Shown: positions 26,042 to 35,351, counted from the first letter of the stretch. The stretch: 64,000 bases of DNA from an uncultured Acidimicrobiales bacterium (GCA_905480195.1 CAJQPN010000020.1:1-64000), one strand, 5' to 3'. Translations and numbers: made by a program. Notes: generated by a model not told the origin, from the sequence alone.

Positions 26042-27544
26042 GTGAGCGAGTCCCGGACCTACCTGGTCAAGACCTTCGGCTGTCAGATGAACGAGCACGA
26101 TTCGGAGCGAATCTCTGGGTTGCTCGAAGCCGATGGTCTCGTCCGAGTCGACGACGAGGCTGATGCCGACGTCATTGTTCTCAACACCTGCTGTATCCGG
26201 GAGAACGCCGACAACAAGCTCTACGGCGCGCTGGGTCATCTCAAGGGGCTCAAAGCGCAGAAGCCGGGTCTGCAAATCGCGGTTGGGGGTTGTCTTGCGC
26301 AAAAGGATCGCGACTCGATTCGCGATCGGGCCGGTCATGTCGACGTCGTGTTCGGGACCCACAACGTCCATCGAGCTGTCGAGTTGCTCGATCATGCGGC
26401 CGAACATGGTCCGATCGTCGAGATTCTCGAGGCGACAGCGCGCGACGATGCCGAAGCCTTCCCCTCAGCGTTGCTCACGGTGCGTGAGGTTGATCATGCC
26501 GGATGGCTCACGATCCAGATCGGGTGCGACAACAGCTGTGCGTTTTGCATTGTGCCGGCGGTCCGTGGGCCTGAGATCTCCCGCTCTTTCGGTGAGCTTG
26601 TTGCGGAGGTGCAACAACTCGCTGCCGACGGCGTGAGCGAGATCACCCTCCTCGGCCAAAACGTCAACAGCTTTGGTCGAGATCTCACCCTCGCTCGTCG
26701 AGCGGTTGCAGCCCGCGAGCTCACCGCTGATTCGCCCGACGATCTCGGTGACGCCTGGTGGTGCGGTGAACGTTGGACTGACGACCGCCGGGCGCGTCCG
26801 CTCTTCAGCGATCTGTTGCGGTCGGTCGGTGAAATCGATGGCGTTCATCGAGTTCGCTTCACGTCCCCGCACCCGAAGGACATGCGCACCGAGACCTTCG
26901 AGGCGATGGCCGCGACCCCCGAGGTCTGTGAGCACCTTCATTTCCCGCTGCAGTCCGGAAGCGACACGGTGCTGACCGCCATGCATCGCGGGTATACCGC
27001 CGAGCGGTACCTCGAAAAGCTGAGCGAGGCGCGAGCCATCATCGCCGGCCTAGCCGTCTCGACCGACATTATCGTCGGGTTCCCGGGTGAGACCGATGCC
27101 GACTTCGAGCGCACGCTCGAAGTCGCTGCAGCAGCTGAGTACGACAGCGCGTTCACGTTCGTCTTCAGCCCTCGGCCCGGAACAGAAGCTGCCGATCTAC
27201 TCCAAGCCGAGCCGTCTCTTGCTGTTCCGCACGAGGTCGCGGTCGAGCGCTACGAGCGCCTGCGCACCGTGATCGAGCGGTCGTCGCTGAAAGCGAATAT
27301 GGGCCGCGTCGGCGAAGTCGAAGAAGTCACTGTCGAAGGGCCGAGCAAGAAAGACCCGTCGGTACTCACCGGCCGGACGAGACGAAATACGCTCGTGCAC
27401 TTCGCCAGTCCGACCTCGATCAAAACTGGCTCGTACGCGATGGTTGCCATCACCGAGGGTAAGACAAATCATCTGCTCGGCAACTTGATCGAGGTCACGA
27501 TGCCGGCGCGACATCGCACGCGCATTCCTGTCGCCGCCGGCTGA
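26042..27544 (+). CDS. miaB: tRNA-2-methylthio-N6-dimethylallyladenosine synthase
   Basis: 500-residue radical-SAM methylthiotransferase that converts i6A37 to ms2i6A37 in tRNA. The N-terminal MTTase domain binds one Fe-S cluster through the cysteines in TFGCQMNEHDSE, NTCCIRENAD and GGCLAQKD. The radical-SAM motif is GCDNSCAFCIVPAVRGPE. The C-terminal TRAM domain binds RNA. An insertion of about 45 residues follows GQNVNSFGRDL, as I recall from other actinobacterial MiaB. The GTG at 26042 gives the family N-terminus (SESRTYLVKTFGCQ); about 90 bp of open frame upstream is ignored. Confidence 0.96.
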   Translation: MSESRTYLVKTFGCQMNEHDSERISGLLEADGLVRVDDEADADVIVLNTCCIRENADNKLYGALGHLKGLKAQKPGLQIAVGGCLAQKDRDSIRDRAGHVDVVFGTHNVHRAVELLDHAAEHGPIVEILEATARDDAEAFPSALLTVREVDHAGWLTIQIGCDNSCAFCIVPAVRGPEISRSFGELVAEVQQLAADGVSEITLLGQNVNSFGRDLTLARRAVAARELTADSPDDLGDAWWCGERWTDDRRARPLFSDLLRSVGEIDGVHRVRFTSPHPKDMRTETFEAMAATPEVCEHLHFPLQSGSDTVLTAMHRGYTAERYLEKLSEARAIIAGLAVSTDIIVGFPGETDADFERTLEVAAAAEYDSAFTFVFSPRPGTEAADLLQAEPSLAVPHEVAVERYERLRTVIERSSLKANMGRVGEVEEVTVEGPSKKDPSVLTGRTRRNTLVHFASPTSIKTGSYAMVAITEGKTNHLLGNLIEVTMPARHRTRIPVAAG

Positions 27545-27559
27545 GCCAGCAGGTCGAGC

Positions 27560-28120
27560 GTGTCCGTCAAGCGCCTTCCAGTGAGTGATCCGGCTCTGCC
27601 GATCGACCCCGAGGCGGTCGCTCGTTCGGTCGGCTCTGCGCTGTCGAGTCGACATGGCGCAGGAAGGGCGCCCACGGCGAGCGTCGACGACCCCGACCGA
27701 TCTTCATTCTCTCTCCAGGATCTGACGGCCCATCTGGTGGCGGCTTCGGCTAGGCGCGGCGGAACCGTTTCCACCGGTTCGTTCGAAGGTCTCGATCTGC
27801 GGGAGCTTGCCGCCTCTGCGAGACGTGCCGTCGAGTCCCTCCCGAGAGTGCAGGCGCCCGTCCTGGTCCGGCTCGGCTTGACCCTCGACCACTGCATGAT
27901 CTCGCCCCAGGGTGATGTCGAGGTGGCGGGAGAGACCGTGTGGGGCGACCGTCACCTCGATCTCGCAGCGGTTGCCGTCGGTGTTGCAGTTCGCTTCGGG
28001 AGTGCGGTCGTGGCGCCGCTGGTCGACGCCTACGGGGCAGACGACGTCGACCTCTTGACGCTCGACGCGTGTCAACAACTCAATGCGATTGCTGCCGAAG
28101 TCGGTTGGCCCGATGCCTAG
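27560..28120 (+). CDS. Degenerate phosphotransferase-like protein of unknown function
   Basis: 186 residues. The second half (about 100-186: LGLTLDHCMISPQGDVEVAGETVWGDRHLDLAAVA, then a GADDVDLLTLDACQQLNAI helix) resembles the C-lobe of APH-type kinases. There the D-H-x-x-I-S-P block sits where HGDLHPGN would be, and GDRHLDLA where the GDPAxDLA segment would be. The N-lobe and the catalytic Asp context are missing. It therefore looks like a catalytically dead remnant or a divergent fold. The homology is inferred by eye and weak. It lies between miaB (15 bp) and miaA (8-bp overlap). Confidence 0.6.
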   Translation: MSVKRLPVSDPALPIDPEAVARSVGSALSSRHGAGRAPTASVDDPDRSSFSLQDLTAHLVAASARRGGTVSTGSFEGLDLRELAASARRAVESLPRVQAPVLVRLGLTLDHCMISPQGDVEVAGETVWGDRHLDLAAVAVGVAVRFGSAVVAPLVDAYGADDVDLLTLDACQQLNAIAAEVGWPDA

Positions 28121-29075
28121 CGACCTGACAGGCGAGGGTCGCGCAGCGCGTCCGCTGTCGATTCTTGGCCCGACCGCGTCCGGCAAGTCGTCGCTGGCAC
28201 TCGGGGTGACGGAGCTTCTTGCGTCGCAGGGGCAGACTGCCGAGCTGGTATCGGTCGACTCGATGCAGGTGTATGTCGGGATGAACGTCGGCACGGCCAC
28301 ACCCACTCCCGAGGAACAGGCGTCCGTGCCGCACCACCTCATCGACCTCGTGTCTCCGTCTGAAGTGTTCACGGTTGCGACATTTCAGCGACGCGCTCGG
28401 GCCGCCATCGCAGATGTGCGTGCGCGCGGCGCAGTGCCGATCCTCGTCGGAGGTACTGGTCTGTACCTCCGATCGGTCATCGACGATCTCGACATCCCAC
28501 CCCGGTTCCCCAACACTCGCGCAGCTCTGGAAGCGCAACTCGCTGCGGGTACGTCAATCGAGATGATGCATGAGCGACTCGCCGATCTTGATCCGACGGC
28601 GGCTGAGCGAATGGAGCCGAACAACGAACGCCGTGTTCTGCGTGCCCTGGAGGTTGTTCTCGGTAGCGGGCTTTTGTTCTCGTCGTTCGGGCCTGGTCTC
28701 GAGACCTATCCGGCCACACCGTTCGTGCAGGTCGCGATCCGGTGGCCGCGGAAAGTCCTCGACGAGCGAATCGAGCGGCGGTACGCGGCACAGATGGCGG
28801 CCGGCTTTCTCGAAGAGGTGCAGCGGTTGCGGGAGACCGGTCCGAGCCACACCGCTGCCCAAGCCCTCGGCTATCGGGAACTACTCGCTCATCTCGATGG
28901 CCATACGACGCTTGATGAGGCGCTCGAAATCGCCATCAACCGGACTCGGCAGTTCGCCCGACGGCAGGAGCGCTGGTTTCGTCGCGATCCGCGAATCGCC
29001 TGGCTCGACGCCCCCGTCGACCCAGCCGACGCTCTGCTGGTGTGGAATCAGGCCCTGGCTCGGCCGGTTCGCTGA
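28113..29075 (+). CDS. miaA: tRNA dimethylallyltransferase
   Basis: 320-residue enzyme that transfers the isopentenyl group from DMAPP to A37 of tRNA, giving the substrate for MiaB encoded upstream. The P-loop is LGPTASGKSSLA. Asp in SVDSMQVYVGMNVGTA and the motif HHLIDLVSP are family marks, as are GGTGLYLRSVIDDL and ERIERRYAAQMAAGFLEEVQRL. The ATG at 28113 overlaps the previous gene by 8 bp; a start 30 bp earlier would lengthen that overlap and is less likely. Confidence 0.96.
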   Translation: MPSDLTGEGRAARPLSILGPTASGKSSLALGVTELLASQGQTAELVSVDSMQVYVGMNVGTATPTPEEQASVPHHLIDLVSPSEVFTVATFQRRARAAIADVRARGAVPILVGGTGLYLRSVIDDLDIPPRFPNTRAALEAQLAAGTSIEMMHERLADLDPTAAERMEPNNERRVLRALEVVLGSGLLFSSFGPGLETYPATPFVQVAIRWPRKVLDERIERRYAAQMAAGFLEEVQRLRETGPSHTAAQALGYRELLAHLDGHTTLDEALEIAINRTRQFARRQERWFRRDPRIAWLDAPVDPADALLVWNQALARPVR

Positions 29076-29105
29076 AACGCACACCGGAGTTGTGCTCGGA
29101 CCTGC

Positions 29106-29111
29106 GACAAT
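29106..29111 (+). promoter_or_regulatory. -10-like hexamer for dapF
   Basis: GACAAT ends 7 nt before the ATG at 29119; it also overlaps an alternative ATG (29110), which argues for the later start. Confidence 0.4.
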
Positions 29112-29118
29112 GGAGGAC

Positions 29119-29946
29119 ATGGTCGAGTCGATCCAACTCTCGAAGCATCATGGGCTCGGCAACGACTTCTTGGTGTGTCTCACCGATCACCTGCCTGGCG
29201 AGGCCAGGGCACGGGCGATGGCGTGGTGTGATCGTCACACCGGTATCGGCGCCGATGGGCTCATCTATGGCCTCCCTCCTGATCCGGCGAGCGAGGCCGA
29301 CATCGTGATGCGTTTGCTCAACAGCGACGGCAGCACTGCGGAGATCAGCGGTAATGGGCTGCGGTGCTTCGCCCAAGCGGTTGCCCGTCGAGACGGCCGG
29401 GGCGATACCAGCATCCGCGTCTCGACCTCAGCCGGTATCCATTTGTGTGAGGTGCACGCCTCCGAGGATCCGAGCACTGTCATGGTCACTGTCGACATGG
29501 GCATCGTGCGTCCCGGGCCTGATCCCGATGTCGACGATCTCATGGCGACCGCTGGTGCACCGCTCGCAGCGGTGAGGCGTTGGGAGTCTGGGGATATCGG
29601 CAATCCACACGTGGTGTGCGAAGTCGACGATCCCGACGCCATCGACCTCCGTGTCGCCGGGCCGGTGATCGAGTCGCACTTCGAGGCGGGGGCCAACGTC
29701 CACTTTGTGGCGGTTTCGGGTCAAGACGAGTTGACGGTCCGCGTGTGGGAGCGCGGTGCCGGCGTCACGAACGCCTGCGGGAGCGGCGCGACGGTTGCCG
29801 CCGATGTCTTCCACCGGTGGGGCCTGGTCGGGCAAAAAGTCATCGTGCACATGCCTGGAGGGAACGCACTCGTCGAACTCGGTACTCCACTCACCTTGAC
29901 CGGCCCTGCGGTCCACATCGCCGACCTGGTCGTGGCCGACACATGA
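29119..29946 (+). CDS. dapF: Diaminopimelate epimerase
   Basis: 275-residue PLP-independent epimerase that interconverts LL- and meso-diaminopimelate for lysine and peptidoglycan. The two catalytic cysteines are C83 (GNGLRCFAQ) and C220 (TNACGSGAT). The N-terminus LSKHHGLGNDF is the family signature. Two nearby ATGs (29110 and 29119) are possible; the second gives the usual N-terminal length and sits at leaderless spacing behind GACAAT. It lies in a cluster with hflX, dapC, dapD and dapE. Confidence 0.95.
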   Translation: MVESIQLSKHHGLGNDFLVCLTDHLPGEARARAMAWCDRHTGIGADGLIYGLPPDPASEADIVMRLLNSDGSTAEISGNGLRCFAQAVARRDGRGDTSIRVSTSAGIHLCEVHASEDPSTVMVTVDMGIVRPGPDPDVDDLMATAGAPLAAVRRWESGDIGNPHVVCEVDDPDAIDLRVAGPVIESHFEAGANVHFVAVSGQDELTVRVWERGAGVTNACGSGATVAADVFHRWGLVGQKVIVHMPGGNALVELGTPLTLTGPAVHIADLVVADT

Positions 29947-29991
29947 CGATACGACGCGTCGGATACGCAGCGCGCACGGGAAGAGATCGTC

Positions 29992-31434
29992 GTGACTGAG
30001 CGCAACGTTGCACGCATCTTCGACGATACGGATCTACCCGATGACGAGGTCGAGCCGCTCGATGCAGAAGCGGGTAGTGACCAAGACTCGCACCGCGGTG
30101 CCTTTGGCGACTTCGGTGGTGAGTCCGATGGGCTCATCGAACGGACGTTCCGGGAGCGAATCGTTCTGGTCGGTGTGACCACTGCGGGGCACGATCCCGA
30201 GGAGACCGATGCCAGCCTTGACGAGTTGGCACTGCTGATCGACACCGCTGGTGCGGACGCGGTCGTTCGGCTTCATCAGCGTCGCTCGGCGCCCGATGCA
30301 GCGACCTATGTCGGGAAGGGCAAAGCGCAGGAAATCAAGCAAGCTGCGGTCGCTGTAGATTGCGACACGGTGGTGTTCGACGATGAGTTGACGCCAGCTC
30401 AGCAGCACAACCTCGAGAAGATTCTGGGTCGATCGGCCCTCGACCGCACGGCGGTCATCCTCGATATCTTCGCCCAGAATGCATCGAGCCAGGAGGGCAA
30501 GGCCCAGGTCGAACTCGCTCAGTTGCGATACCGCCTTCCCCGCCTTCGAGCGACTGGTCGAACCTTCAGTCAGCAGGGCGGCGGGATCGGCACGCGGGGC
30601 CCAGGCGAGACCCAGCTCGAGGTCGACCGTCGGCGGCTCGTGCGCCGTATTCACAAGCTTGAAGCCGATCTTCGCAAGGTCCAAGGTCATCGTGAGACCC
30701 AGTCGAAGCAGCGTTCCCGGACCCGAAACCGTGCCGTCGCGCTTGTCGGGTACACCAACGCGGGCAAATCGTCGCTGCTCAACCGACTGACCGAAGCCGA
30801 CGTCCTCGTTGAGGACCGACTCTTCGCCACCCTCGACGCCACCACCCGGCGGCTGCCGCTACCGGGTGGTGAAACGGTGTTTGCGACCGACACCGTGGGG
30901 TTCGTACGCAAACTGCCCCATCAGCTCGTGACTGCGTTCAAGACCACACTCGACGTGGTACGCGACGCTGACCTACTCGTTCACGTTGTCGATGGCTCCG
31001 GCCCCGACCCAGAAGGCTCGATGGCCGCCGTGCGTGAGGTGCTTGACGAGATTGGTGCCGGCGATGTGCCGGAGTTGCTCGTGTTCAACAAGGCCGACCG
31101 GCTCGGCGCTAGTGCCATGAGCGGTTCGCACCGCCTGGCCGAGCGATTCGAAGGCTCGGTTGCCGTCTCCGCTCACTCCGGTGAAAACCTTGATCACCTG
31201 TTGGCGGTGGTCGGCGATCGTGTTCGATCGATGACCGAGCTTGCCGAGTTGATCATTCCGTGGGACCGCGGTGATGTCTTGGCCTCGGTCCATCGTGAAG
31301 GGCAGGTGCTTTCGGAGTCGGCGGAGGAGCACGGCATGCGCTTGAAAGCCCGGCTTGAGCCGGCCTCGCTCGGTGCGCTGCGCGAGTATCTGGTTGAGCC
31401 GTCGCAGGCTCCCAGCGATCCGGAGACGCCGTGA
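29992..31434 (+). CDS. hflX: GTPase HflX
   Basis: 480-residue ribosome-associated GTPase that splits stalled 70S ribosomes during stress. The N-terminal nucleotide-binding domain carries VGKGKAQEIKQAA. The HflX signature GGGIGTRGPGETQLEVDRR precedes a helical linker. The G domain shows G1 GYTNAGKSSLLNRL, G3 DTVGFVRKLPHQLV and G4 NKAD. The N-terminal 40 residues are acidic and variable. The GTG start is the first in the frame. The stop overlaps the dapC start (GTGA), an unusual coupling of a ribosome-rescue factor with lysine synthesis genes. Confidence 0.95.
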   Translation: MTERNVARIFDDTDLPDDEVEPLDAEAGSDQDSHRGAFGDFGGESDGLIERTFRERIVLVGVTTAGHDPEETDASLDELALLIDTAGADAVVRLHQRRSAPDAATYVGKGKAQEIKQAAVAVDCDTVVFDDELTPAQQHNLEKILGRSALDRTAVILDIFAQNASSQEGKAQVELAQLRYRLPRLRATGRTFSQQGGGIGTRGPGETQLEVDRRRLVRRIHKLEADLRKVQGHRETQSKQRSRTRNRAVALVGYTNAGKSSLLNRLTEADVLVEDRLFATLDATTRRLPLPGGETVFATDTVGFVRKLPHQLVTAFKTTLDVVRDADLLVHVVDGSGPDPEGSMAAVREVLDEIGAGDVPELLVFNKADRLGASAMSGSHRLAERFEGSVAVSAHSGENLDHLLAVVGDRVRSMTELAELIIPWDRGDVLASVHREGQVLSESAEEHGMRLKARLEPASLGALREYLVEPSQAPSDPETP

Positions 31435-32552
31435 CCCACCCATACGAGACGCCGTACATCCCTCCGCCGTATCCGTACGATCTCCTCGATGAGCTTCGCG
31501 GTCTGGCCCAGGAGCGGTTTGGGTCGGTGATCGACTGCTCGATCGGGGCTCCGGTTGACCCACCGACACCCGCCGTCGTCGCTGCCCTGTCGACATCGAA
31601 TCTCGAACGGGGGTATCCGCCATCGGTCGGCACGCTTGAGTACCGCCAGGCTGCCGCCGGCTGGCTGGACCGTGTGGCGAACGTCGACATCGATCCTGCA
31701 ACGCAGATCGGCGCTGTGGTGGGCTCGAAGGAGTTCGTGGCGTTGACCCCGCACTTTTTGCGGATGCGGAGGCCTGATCGAGACACGATCTTGTATCCCG
31801 AGGTGGCGTATCCCAGTTATGAGCAGGGTGCGATCTTTTCGGGCTGTCGAGCGGTTCCCGTAGCCGTCGATGAAAAGTGGCGGATCGATCTCGACGCCAT
31901 CGATCCGGCCGACGCGTCTCGCGCCTTGTGTCTGTGGGTCAATTCCCCAGGCAACCCGGCCGGGGGTATCGATGATCTGGAGGCTGCAGCCGCATGGGGT
32001 CGGGCCAACAACGTCTTGGTGCTTTCCGATGAGTGCTACATCGAGTTCACGTGGGACGGGCCGCGTCGATCGATCCTGCAGAACGGCGTCGACGGTGTGC
32101 TCGCCGTACATTCGCTGTCGAAGCGCTCGAACTTCGCCGGCGCTCGCGCTGGCTTCTACGCCGGTGATCCCGAGGTGGTTCACTACCTGAAGGAAGTTCG
32201 CAAGCACGGGGGGCTGATCATCCCTGGACCGGTCCAGGCCGCTGCCATCGTGGCTTTCGGTGATCAAACTCATGTTGAGGTTCAGCGCGACGTCTATCTC
32301 CAGCGCCTCGAGATCGGACTCAAGTTATTGCGAGCGGCTGGAGCCACGGTCGAAATGCCGGGAGGTGGCTTCTACCTCTGGGCCCAGGCACCAGATCACG
32401 ATTCGTGGGCGCTGGCGCGGACTCTGGCGGATCGCTGTGGGGTCATCGTGAGTCCTGGTGAGTTCTACGGTGATCGAACCGACTACGTGCGCTTTGCCGC
32501 AGTTCAGCCCACTGCTGACCTCCACCTCGCGCTCGAGCGAATGCACAACTGA
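31431..32552 (+). CDS. dapC: N-succinyldiaminopimelate aminotransferase
   Basis: 373-residue PLP enzyme of the succinylase branch of diaminopimelate synthesis. The cofactor lysine is in HSLSKRSNFAGARAGF, the substrate-binding block is CLWVNSPGNPAGG, and LSDECYIEFTWDG carries the ring-binding Asp. Placement directly before dapD and dapE makes the DapC assignment firmer than sequence alone would. GTG start, 4-bp overlap with hflX. Confidence 0.93.
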   Translation: MTHPYETPYIPPPYPYDLLDELRGLAQERFGSVIDCSIGAPVDPPTPAVVAALSTSNLERGYPPSVGTLEYRQAAAGWLDRVANVDIDPATQIGAVVGSKEFVALTPHFLRMRRPDRDTILYPEVAYPSYEQGAIFSGCRAVPVAVDEKWRIDLDAIDPADASRALCLWVNSPGNPAGGIDDLEAAAAWGRANNVLVLSDECYIEFTWDGPRRSILQNGVDGVLAVHSLSKRSNFAGARAGFYAGDPEVVHYLKEVRKHGGLIIPGPVQAAAIVAFGDQTHVEVQRDVYLQRLEIGLKLLRAAGATVEMPGGGFYLWAQAPDHDSWALARTLADRCGVIVSPGEFYGDRTDYVRFAAVQPTADLHLALERMHN

Positions 32553-32614
32553 TCAGGCGAATCGCAGTGGGGGAGTTGCGTCGGCGGTGGGTCCCAGCGT
32601 CTGGTGGCGAGCGA

Positions 32615-32620
32615 TAGCCT
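32615..32620 (+). promoter_or_regulatory. -10-like hexamer for dapD
   Basis: TAGCCT, 7 nt before the ATG at 32628; it points to a second promoter inside the dap cluster. Confidence 0.4.
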
Positions 32621-32627
32621 GCGGCGC

Positions 32628-33476
32628 ATGGCTGACCTTTCTCTCTCGGCAACGTCTGATCTGCAAACCCGCATCGAGGCGCTCTGGGCTGATCGTGATT
32701 CGATCGAGGTCGACGATCCGGAGATTGTTGCAACTGTGACCGAGGCGATCGATGCGCTCGACACGGGAGTGGCGCGGGTCGCCGAGTGGAACGCTGACGG
32801 CTCTGTGACCGTCAACCAATGGTGTAAGTACGCAGTGCTCCTGCTCTTCAAGACCGCGAAGATGGAAACCATTGAGCACGGTCCGTTCGAGTACGCCGAC
32901 AAGATCCCGTTGAAAGCCGACTACATGGCTCGCGGTGTACGGGTCGTGCCTGGCGCCCAGGCTCGCTGGGGGAGCTATCAAGCTCCCGGTGTCGTGATGA
33001 TGCCTAGTTACACCAACATCGGTGCGTACGTGGGCGAGAACACCATGGTCGACACGTGGGCCACGGTCGGCAGTTGCGCTCAGATCGGCGCCAACGTGCA
33101 TCTCTCCGGTGGTGTTGGGATCGGAGGCGTGCTCGAACCCGCGCAAGCGGCGCCGGTGATGATCGGCGACGATTGCATGATCGGCAGCCGAGCGATCGTC
33201 GCCGAGGGTGCCCGTGTGGGGCAGGGCACTGTTCTCGGGGCTGGAGCCATCCTGACCGGCTCGATACCGGTGATCGACGTCGAGACCGGCGACGAGATCA
33301 GTCGCGGTGAGGTCCCGTCATGGTGTGTGGCTGTTGCGGGAACCCGTCGCAAGTCGTTCCCCGGCGGTGAATTCGGTCTTCCCTGCATCCTCGTGTTGAA
33401 GCGGCTCGCTGAGGGTGAGCGTCATGACAAGGGAGCCCTCAACGATATTTTGCGCGATCACGGCCAAGCGGTCTGA
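32628..33476 (+). CDS. dapD: 2,3,4,5-tetrahydropyridine-2,6-dicarboxylate N-succinyltransferase
   Basis: 282-residue trimeric left-handed beta-helix acyltransferase that adds succinyl from succinyl-CoA to tetrahydrodipicolinate. The hexapeptide repeats run from about residue 110 (SYTNIGAYVGENTMVDTWATVGSCAQIGANVHLSGG) to 220. PSWCVAVAGTRRKSFPGG is typical of this family. It is of the proteobacteria-like DapD type rather than the divergent mycobacterial type, judged by these motifs. The ATG at 32628 is preferred over an in-frame start 24 bp upstream because of TAGCCT at leaderless spacing. Confidence 0.94.
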   Translation: MADLSLSATSDLQTRIEALWADRDSIEVDDPEIVATVTEAIDALDTGVARVAEWNADGSVTVNQWCKYAVLLLFKTAKMETIEHGPFEYADKIPLKADYMARGVRVVPGAQARWGSYQAPGVVMMPSYTNIGAYVGENTMVDTWATVGSCAQIGANVHLSGGVGIGGVLEPAQAAPVMIGDDCMIGSRAIVAEGARVGQGTVLGAGAILTGSIPVIDVETGDEISRGEVPSWCVAVAGTRRKSFPGGEFGLPCILVLKRLAEGERHDKGALNDILRDHGQAV

Positions 33477-33495
33477 GTATGGGCGATTGCAGCGA

Positions 33496-34590
33496 GTGAG
33501 CCCAAGAAGCGTGGCAGTACTTCCGAAGGGAGATGTCTGGAAGCTCACTGCGGCGTTGGTCGACATCGCCTCGGAGAGCTTTCGGGAACAAGAAATCGTT
33601 GCGCTTCTCGAGTCTGAATTACGCGCCTGTGACCATCTGACGGTTGATCGAATCGGTGACAACCTGGTCGCTCGGACCGATCTTGGCCGCAAGCGGCGTC
33701 TCGTGCTCGGTGGGCACACCGACACGGTGCCTGCCAACGACAACGCGGGGGCCCGGATCGCCGGTGAGCGGATGTTCGGTGTCGGGACCACCGATATGAA
33801 GGGCGGTGTTGCGACGATCGTTGACCTTGCCCGAACGGTCACCGAGCCGGCGGTCGACGTGACGTATGTGTTGTACGCACGTGAAGAGGTTGCTGCCATC
33901 CACAACGGGTTGCGCGAGATCGAAGCCGAACGCCCCGAGCTCCTCGATGGCGATGTGGCGTTGCTCGGTGAACCGACCCATGGTGCACTCGAGGCCGGGT
34001 GTCAGGGAACGCTGCGAGTTGAGGTGACTCTGGGCGGTACGCGCGCTCACACTGCACGTCCATGGATGGGTCGCAATGCCATCCATCGTCTCGGGGACCT
34101 TCTGGCGATCGTCAGCGCCTACGAGGCGCGTCGACCCGTCGTCGAAGGCTGCGAGTACCGCGAGGCCCTCCAGGCCGTGCACGTCGAGGGTGGGGTGGCC
34201 GGCAACGTCGTTCCTGACTCGGCCATGGTGCGGATCAACCATCGTTTCGCCCCCGACCGCTCGGGCGACGAGGCCGTCGCACATGTGTGGGAACTGGTGG
34301 CACCGTTGATGGAGGAGGGTGACACGTTCGAAGTGACCGACCTGTCACCCGGTGCAAGGCCGGGACTTGGGGATCCGATGATCGCCGCGCTCGTCGAGCG
34401 AAACGACCTCGAGGTGCGGGCCAAGCTCGGCTGGACCGACGTGGCGTTCTTCGCAGGGCGAGGTGTGCCTGCGTCGAACTTCGGCCCCGGTGACCCGACG
34501 ATTGCTCACACGCAGGGTGAGTATCTCGAGCGGCAGTGGCTGATGGACACCCATGCCGCGTTGCTTGACCTCGTGACCAACGGCGCGTGA
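33496..34590 (+). CDS. dapE: Succinyl-diaminopimelate desuccinylase
   Basis: 364-residue M20-family zinc hydrolase that releases succinate and LL-diaminopimelate. The metal ligands are in GGHTDTVPAN, GTTDMKGGVA, YAREEVAA and LLGEPTHGALE. GCQGTLRVEVTLGGTRAHTARPWMGRNAIH forms the lid domain. The closing block NFGPGDPTIAHTQGEYL supplies the last histidine. The start is uncertain: GTG at 33496 or GTG at 33511. The open frame extends upstream into dapD but only as a shadow. It completes dapC-dapD-dapE. Confidence 0.93.
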   Translation: MSPRSVAVLPKGDVWKLTAALVDIASESFREQEIVALLESELRACDHLTVDRIGDNLVARTDLGRKRRLVLGGHTDTVPANDNAGARIAGERMFGVGTTDMKGGVATIVDLARTVTEPAVDVTYVLYAREEVAAIHNGLREIEAERPELLDGDVALLGEPTHGALEAGCQGTLRVEVTLGGTRAHTARPWMGRNAIHRLGDLLAIVSAYEARRPVVEGCEYREALQAVHVEGGVAGNVVPDSAMVRINHRFAPDRSGDEAVAHVWELVAPLMEEGDTFEVTDLSPGARPGLGDPMIAALVERNDLEVRAKLGWTDVAFFAGRGVPASNFGPGDPTIAHTQGEYLERQWLMDTHAALLDLVTNGA

Positions 34591-34596
34591 GCGCCG
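34581..34596. terminator. Short GC hairpin between dapE and lexA
   Basis: CGGCGC / GCGCCG with a GTGA loop, spanning the dapE stop and the gap to the lexA stop. It could end transcription from both sides; no U-tract is seen. Confidence 0.4.
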
Positions 34597-34602
34597 GTAG
34601 GT

Positions 34603-35232
34603 TCAGATCTTGCGCATCACGGTGACGACCTTGCCGTAGATCGAGATCTCGGAAGGGTCGAACACCATGTCGGAGAGCGTCGTGTTGTGGGGGACGAGCA
34701 CGACCTTGCCGTTGCGTTCGTCGTAGGTCTTTACCGTCGCTTCGTCGCCGGGAATACCGGCGACGACGATGTCACCTTTAGCTGCGGTGGTCTGGCTGTG
34801 GCACACGACGTAGTCCCCATCGAAGATGCCGATGTCGATCATCGACTCTCCCCGGACCCGCAACATGAATAGTTCACCGTCTCCGGTGAGGTCGGCGGGC
34901 ATGGGAACGACTTCCTCGATGTTCTCGGTGGCGAGAACATCGGTGCCTGCAGCCACGTCGCCGACCAGAGGAACGTGGCGAACGGGGCGACGTTCTACGT
35001 TGGCTCCGGAGTTGCCTTCGTAACGGACCTGGATGGCGCGTGGCTTCGACGGATCGCGGACCAGGTAACCGGCGTCCTTCAGGTTGTCGAGGTGCGACTT
35101 GATGGTGGCGGGAGACTTGAGGCCGACGGCTTCGCCGATCTCGCGTACCGACGGTGGGTAACCCCGCTGGTTCTGGTGCTCGACGATGACATCGAGGATC
35201 TGGCGCTGGCGTGCGGTGAGCGTGTCGGACAT
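34603..35232 (-). CDS. lexA: SOS repressor LexA
   Basis: 209-residue self-cleaving repressor. Residues 1-65 form the winged helix (SVREIGEAVGLKSPATIKSHL is the recognition region). The cleavage site is A95-G96 (VAAGTD). The catalytic dyad is S130 (GESMID) and K168 (DEATVK). ATG at 35232 gives the family N-terminus MSDTLTARQRQIL; the longer open frame upstream is noise. The gene is divergent from the LysM gene, with LexA boxes in its own promoter, so it is autoregulated. Confidence 0.98.
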   Translation of the reverse strand: MSDTLTARQRQILDVIVEHQNQRGYPPSVREIGEAVGLKSPATIKSHLDNLKDAGYLVRDPSKPRAIQVRYEGNSGANVERRPVRHVPLVGDVAAGTDVLATENIEEVVPMPADLTGDGELFMLRVRGESMIDIGIFDGDYVVCHSQTTAAKGDIVVAGIPGDEATVKTYDERNGKVVLVPHNTTLSDMVFDPSEISIYGKVVTVMRKI

Positions 35233-35270
35233 GGTGCCTCGCTGTGCGGTGGTGGGCTGACGGCCCGGCT

Positions 35271-35337
35271 TGTGGAAAACCCTGTGGATGGGTTCGGGGA
35301 TGAGTTCGTCGACTGCCTGGGGACAGCCTGTGGATTT
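35271..35337. repeat. Three TGTGGA (DnaA-box-like) repeats in the lexA leader
   Basis: TGTGGAAAA (35271-35279), TGTGGATGG (35283-35291) and TGTGGATTT (35329-35337). On the minus strand the first reads TTTTCCACA and fits the relaxed DnaA box; the other two match 7 of 9. They lie between the lexA promoter and its start codon. Confidence 0.4.
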
Positions 35338-35351
35338 CTCTTGGATATGGC

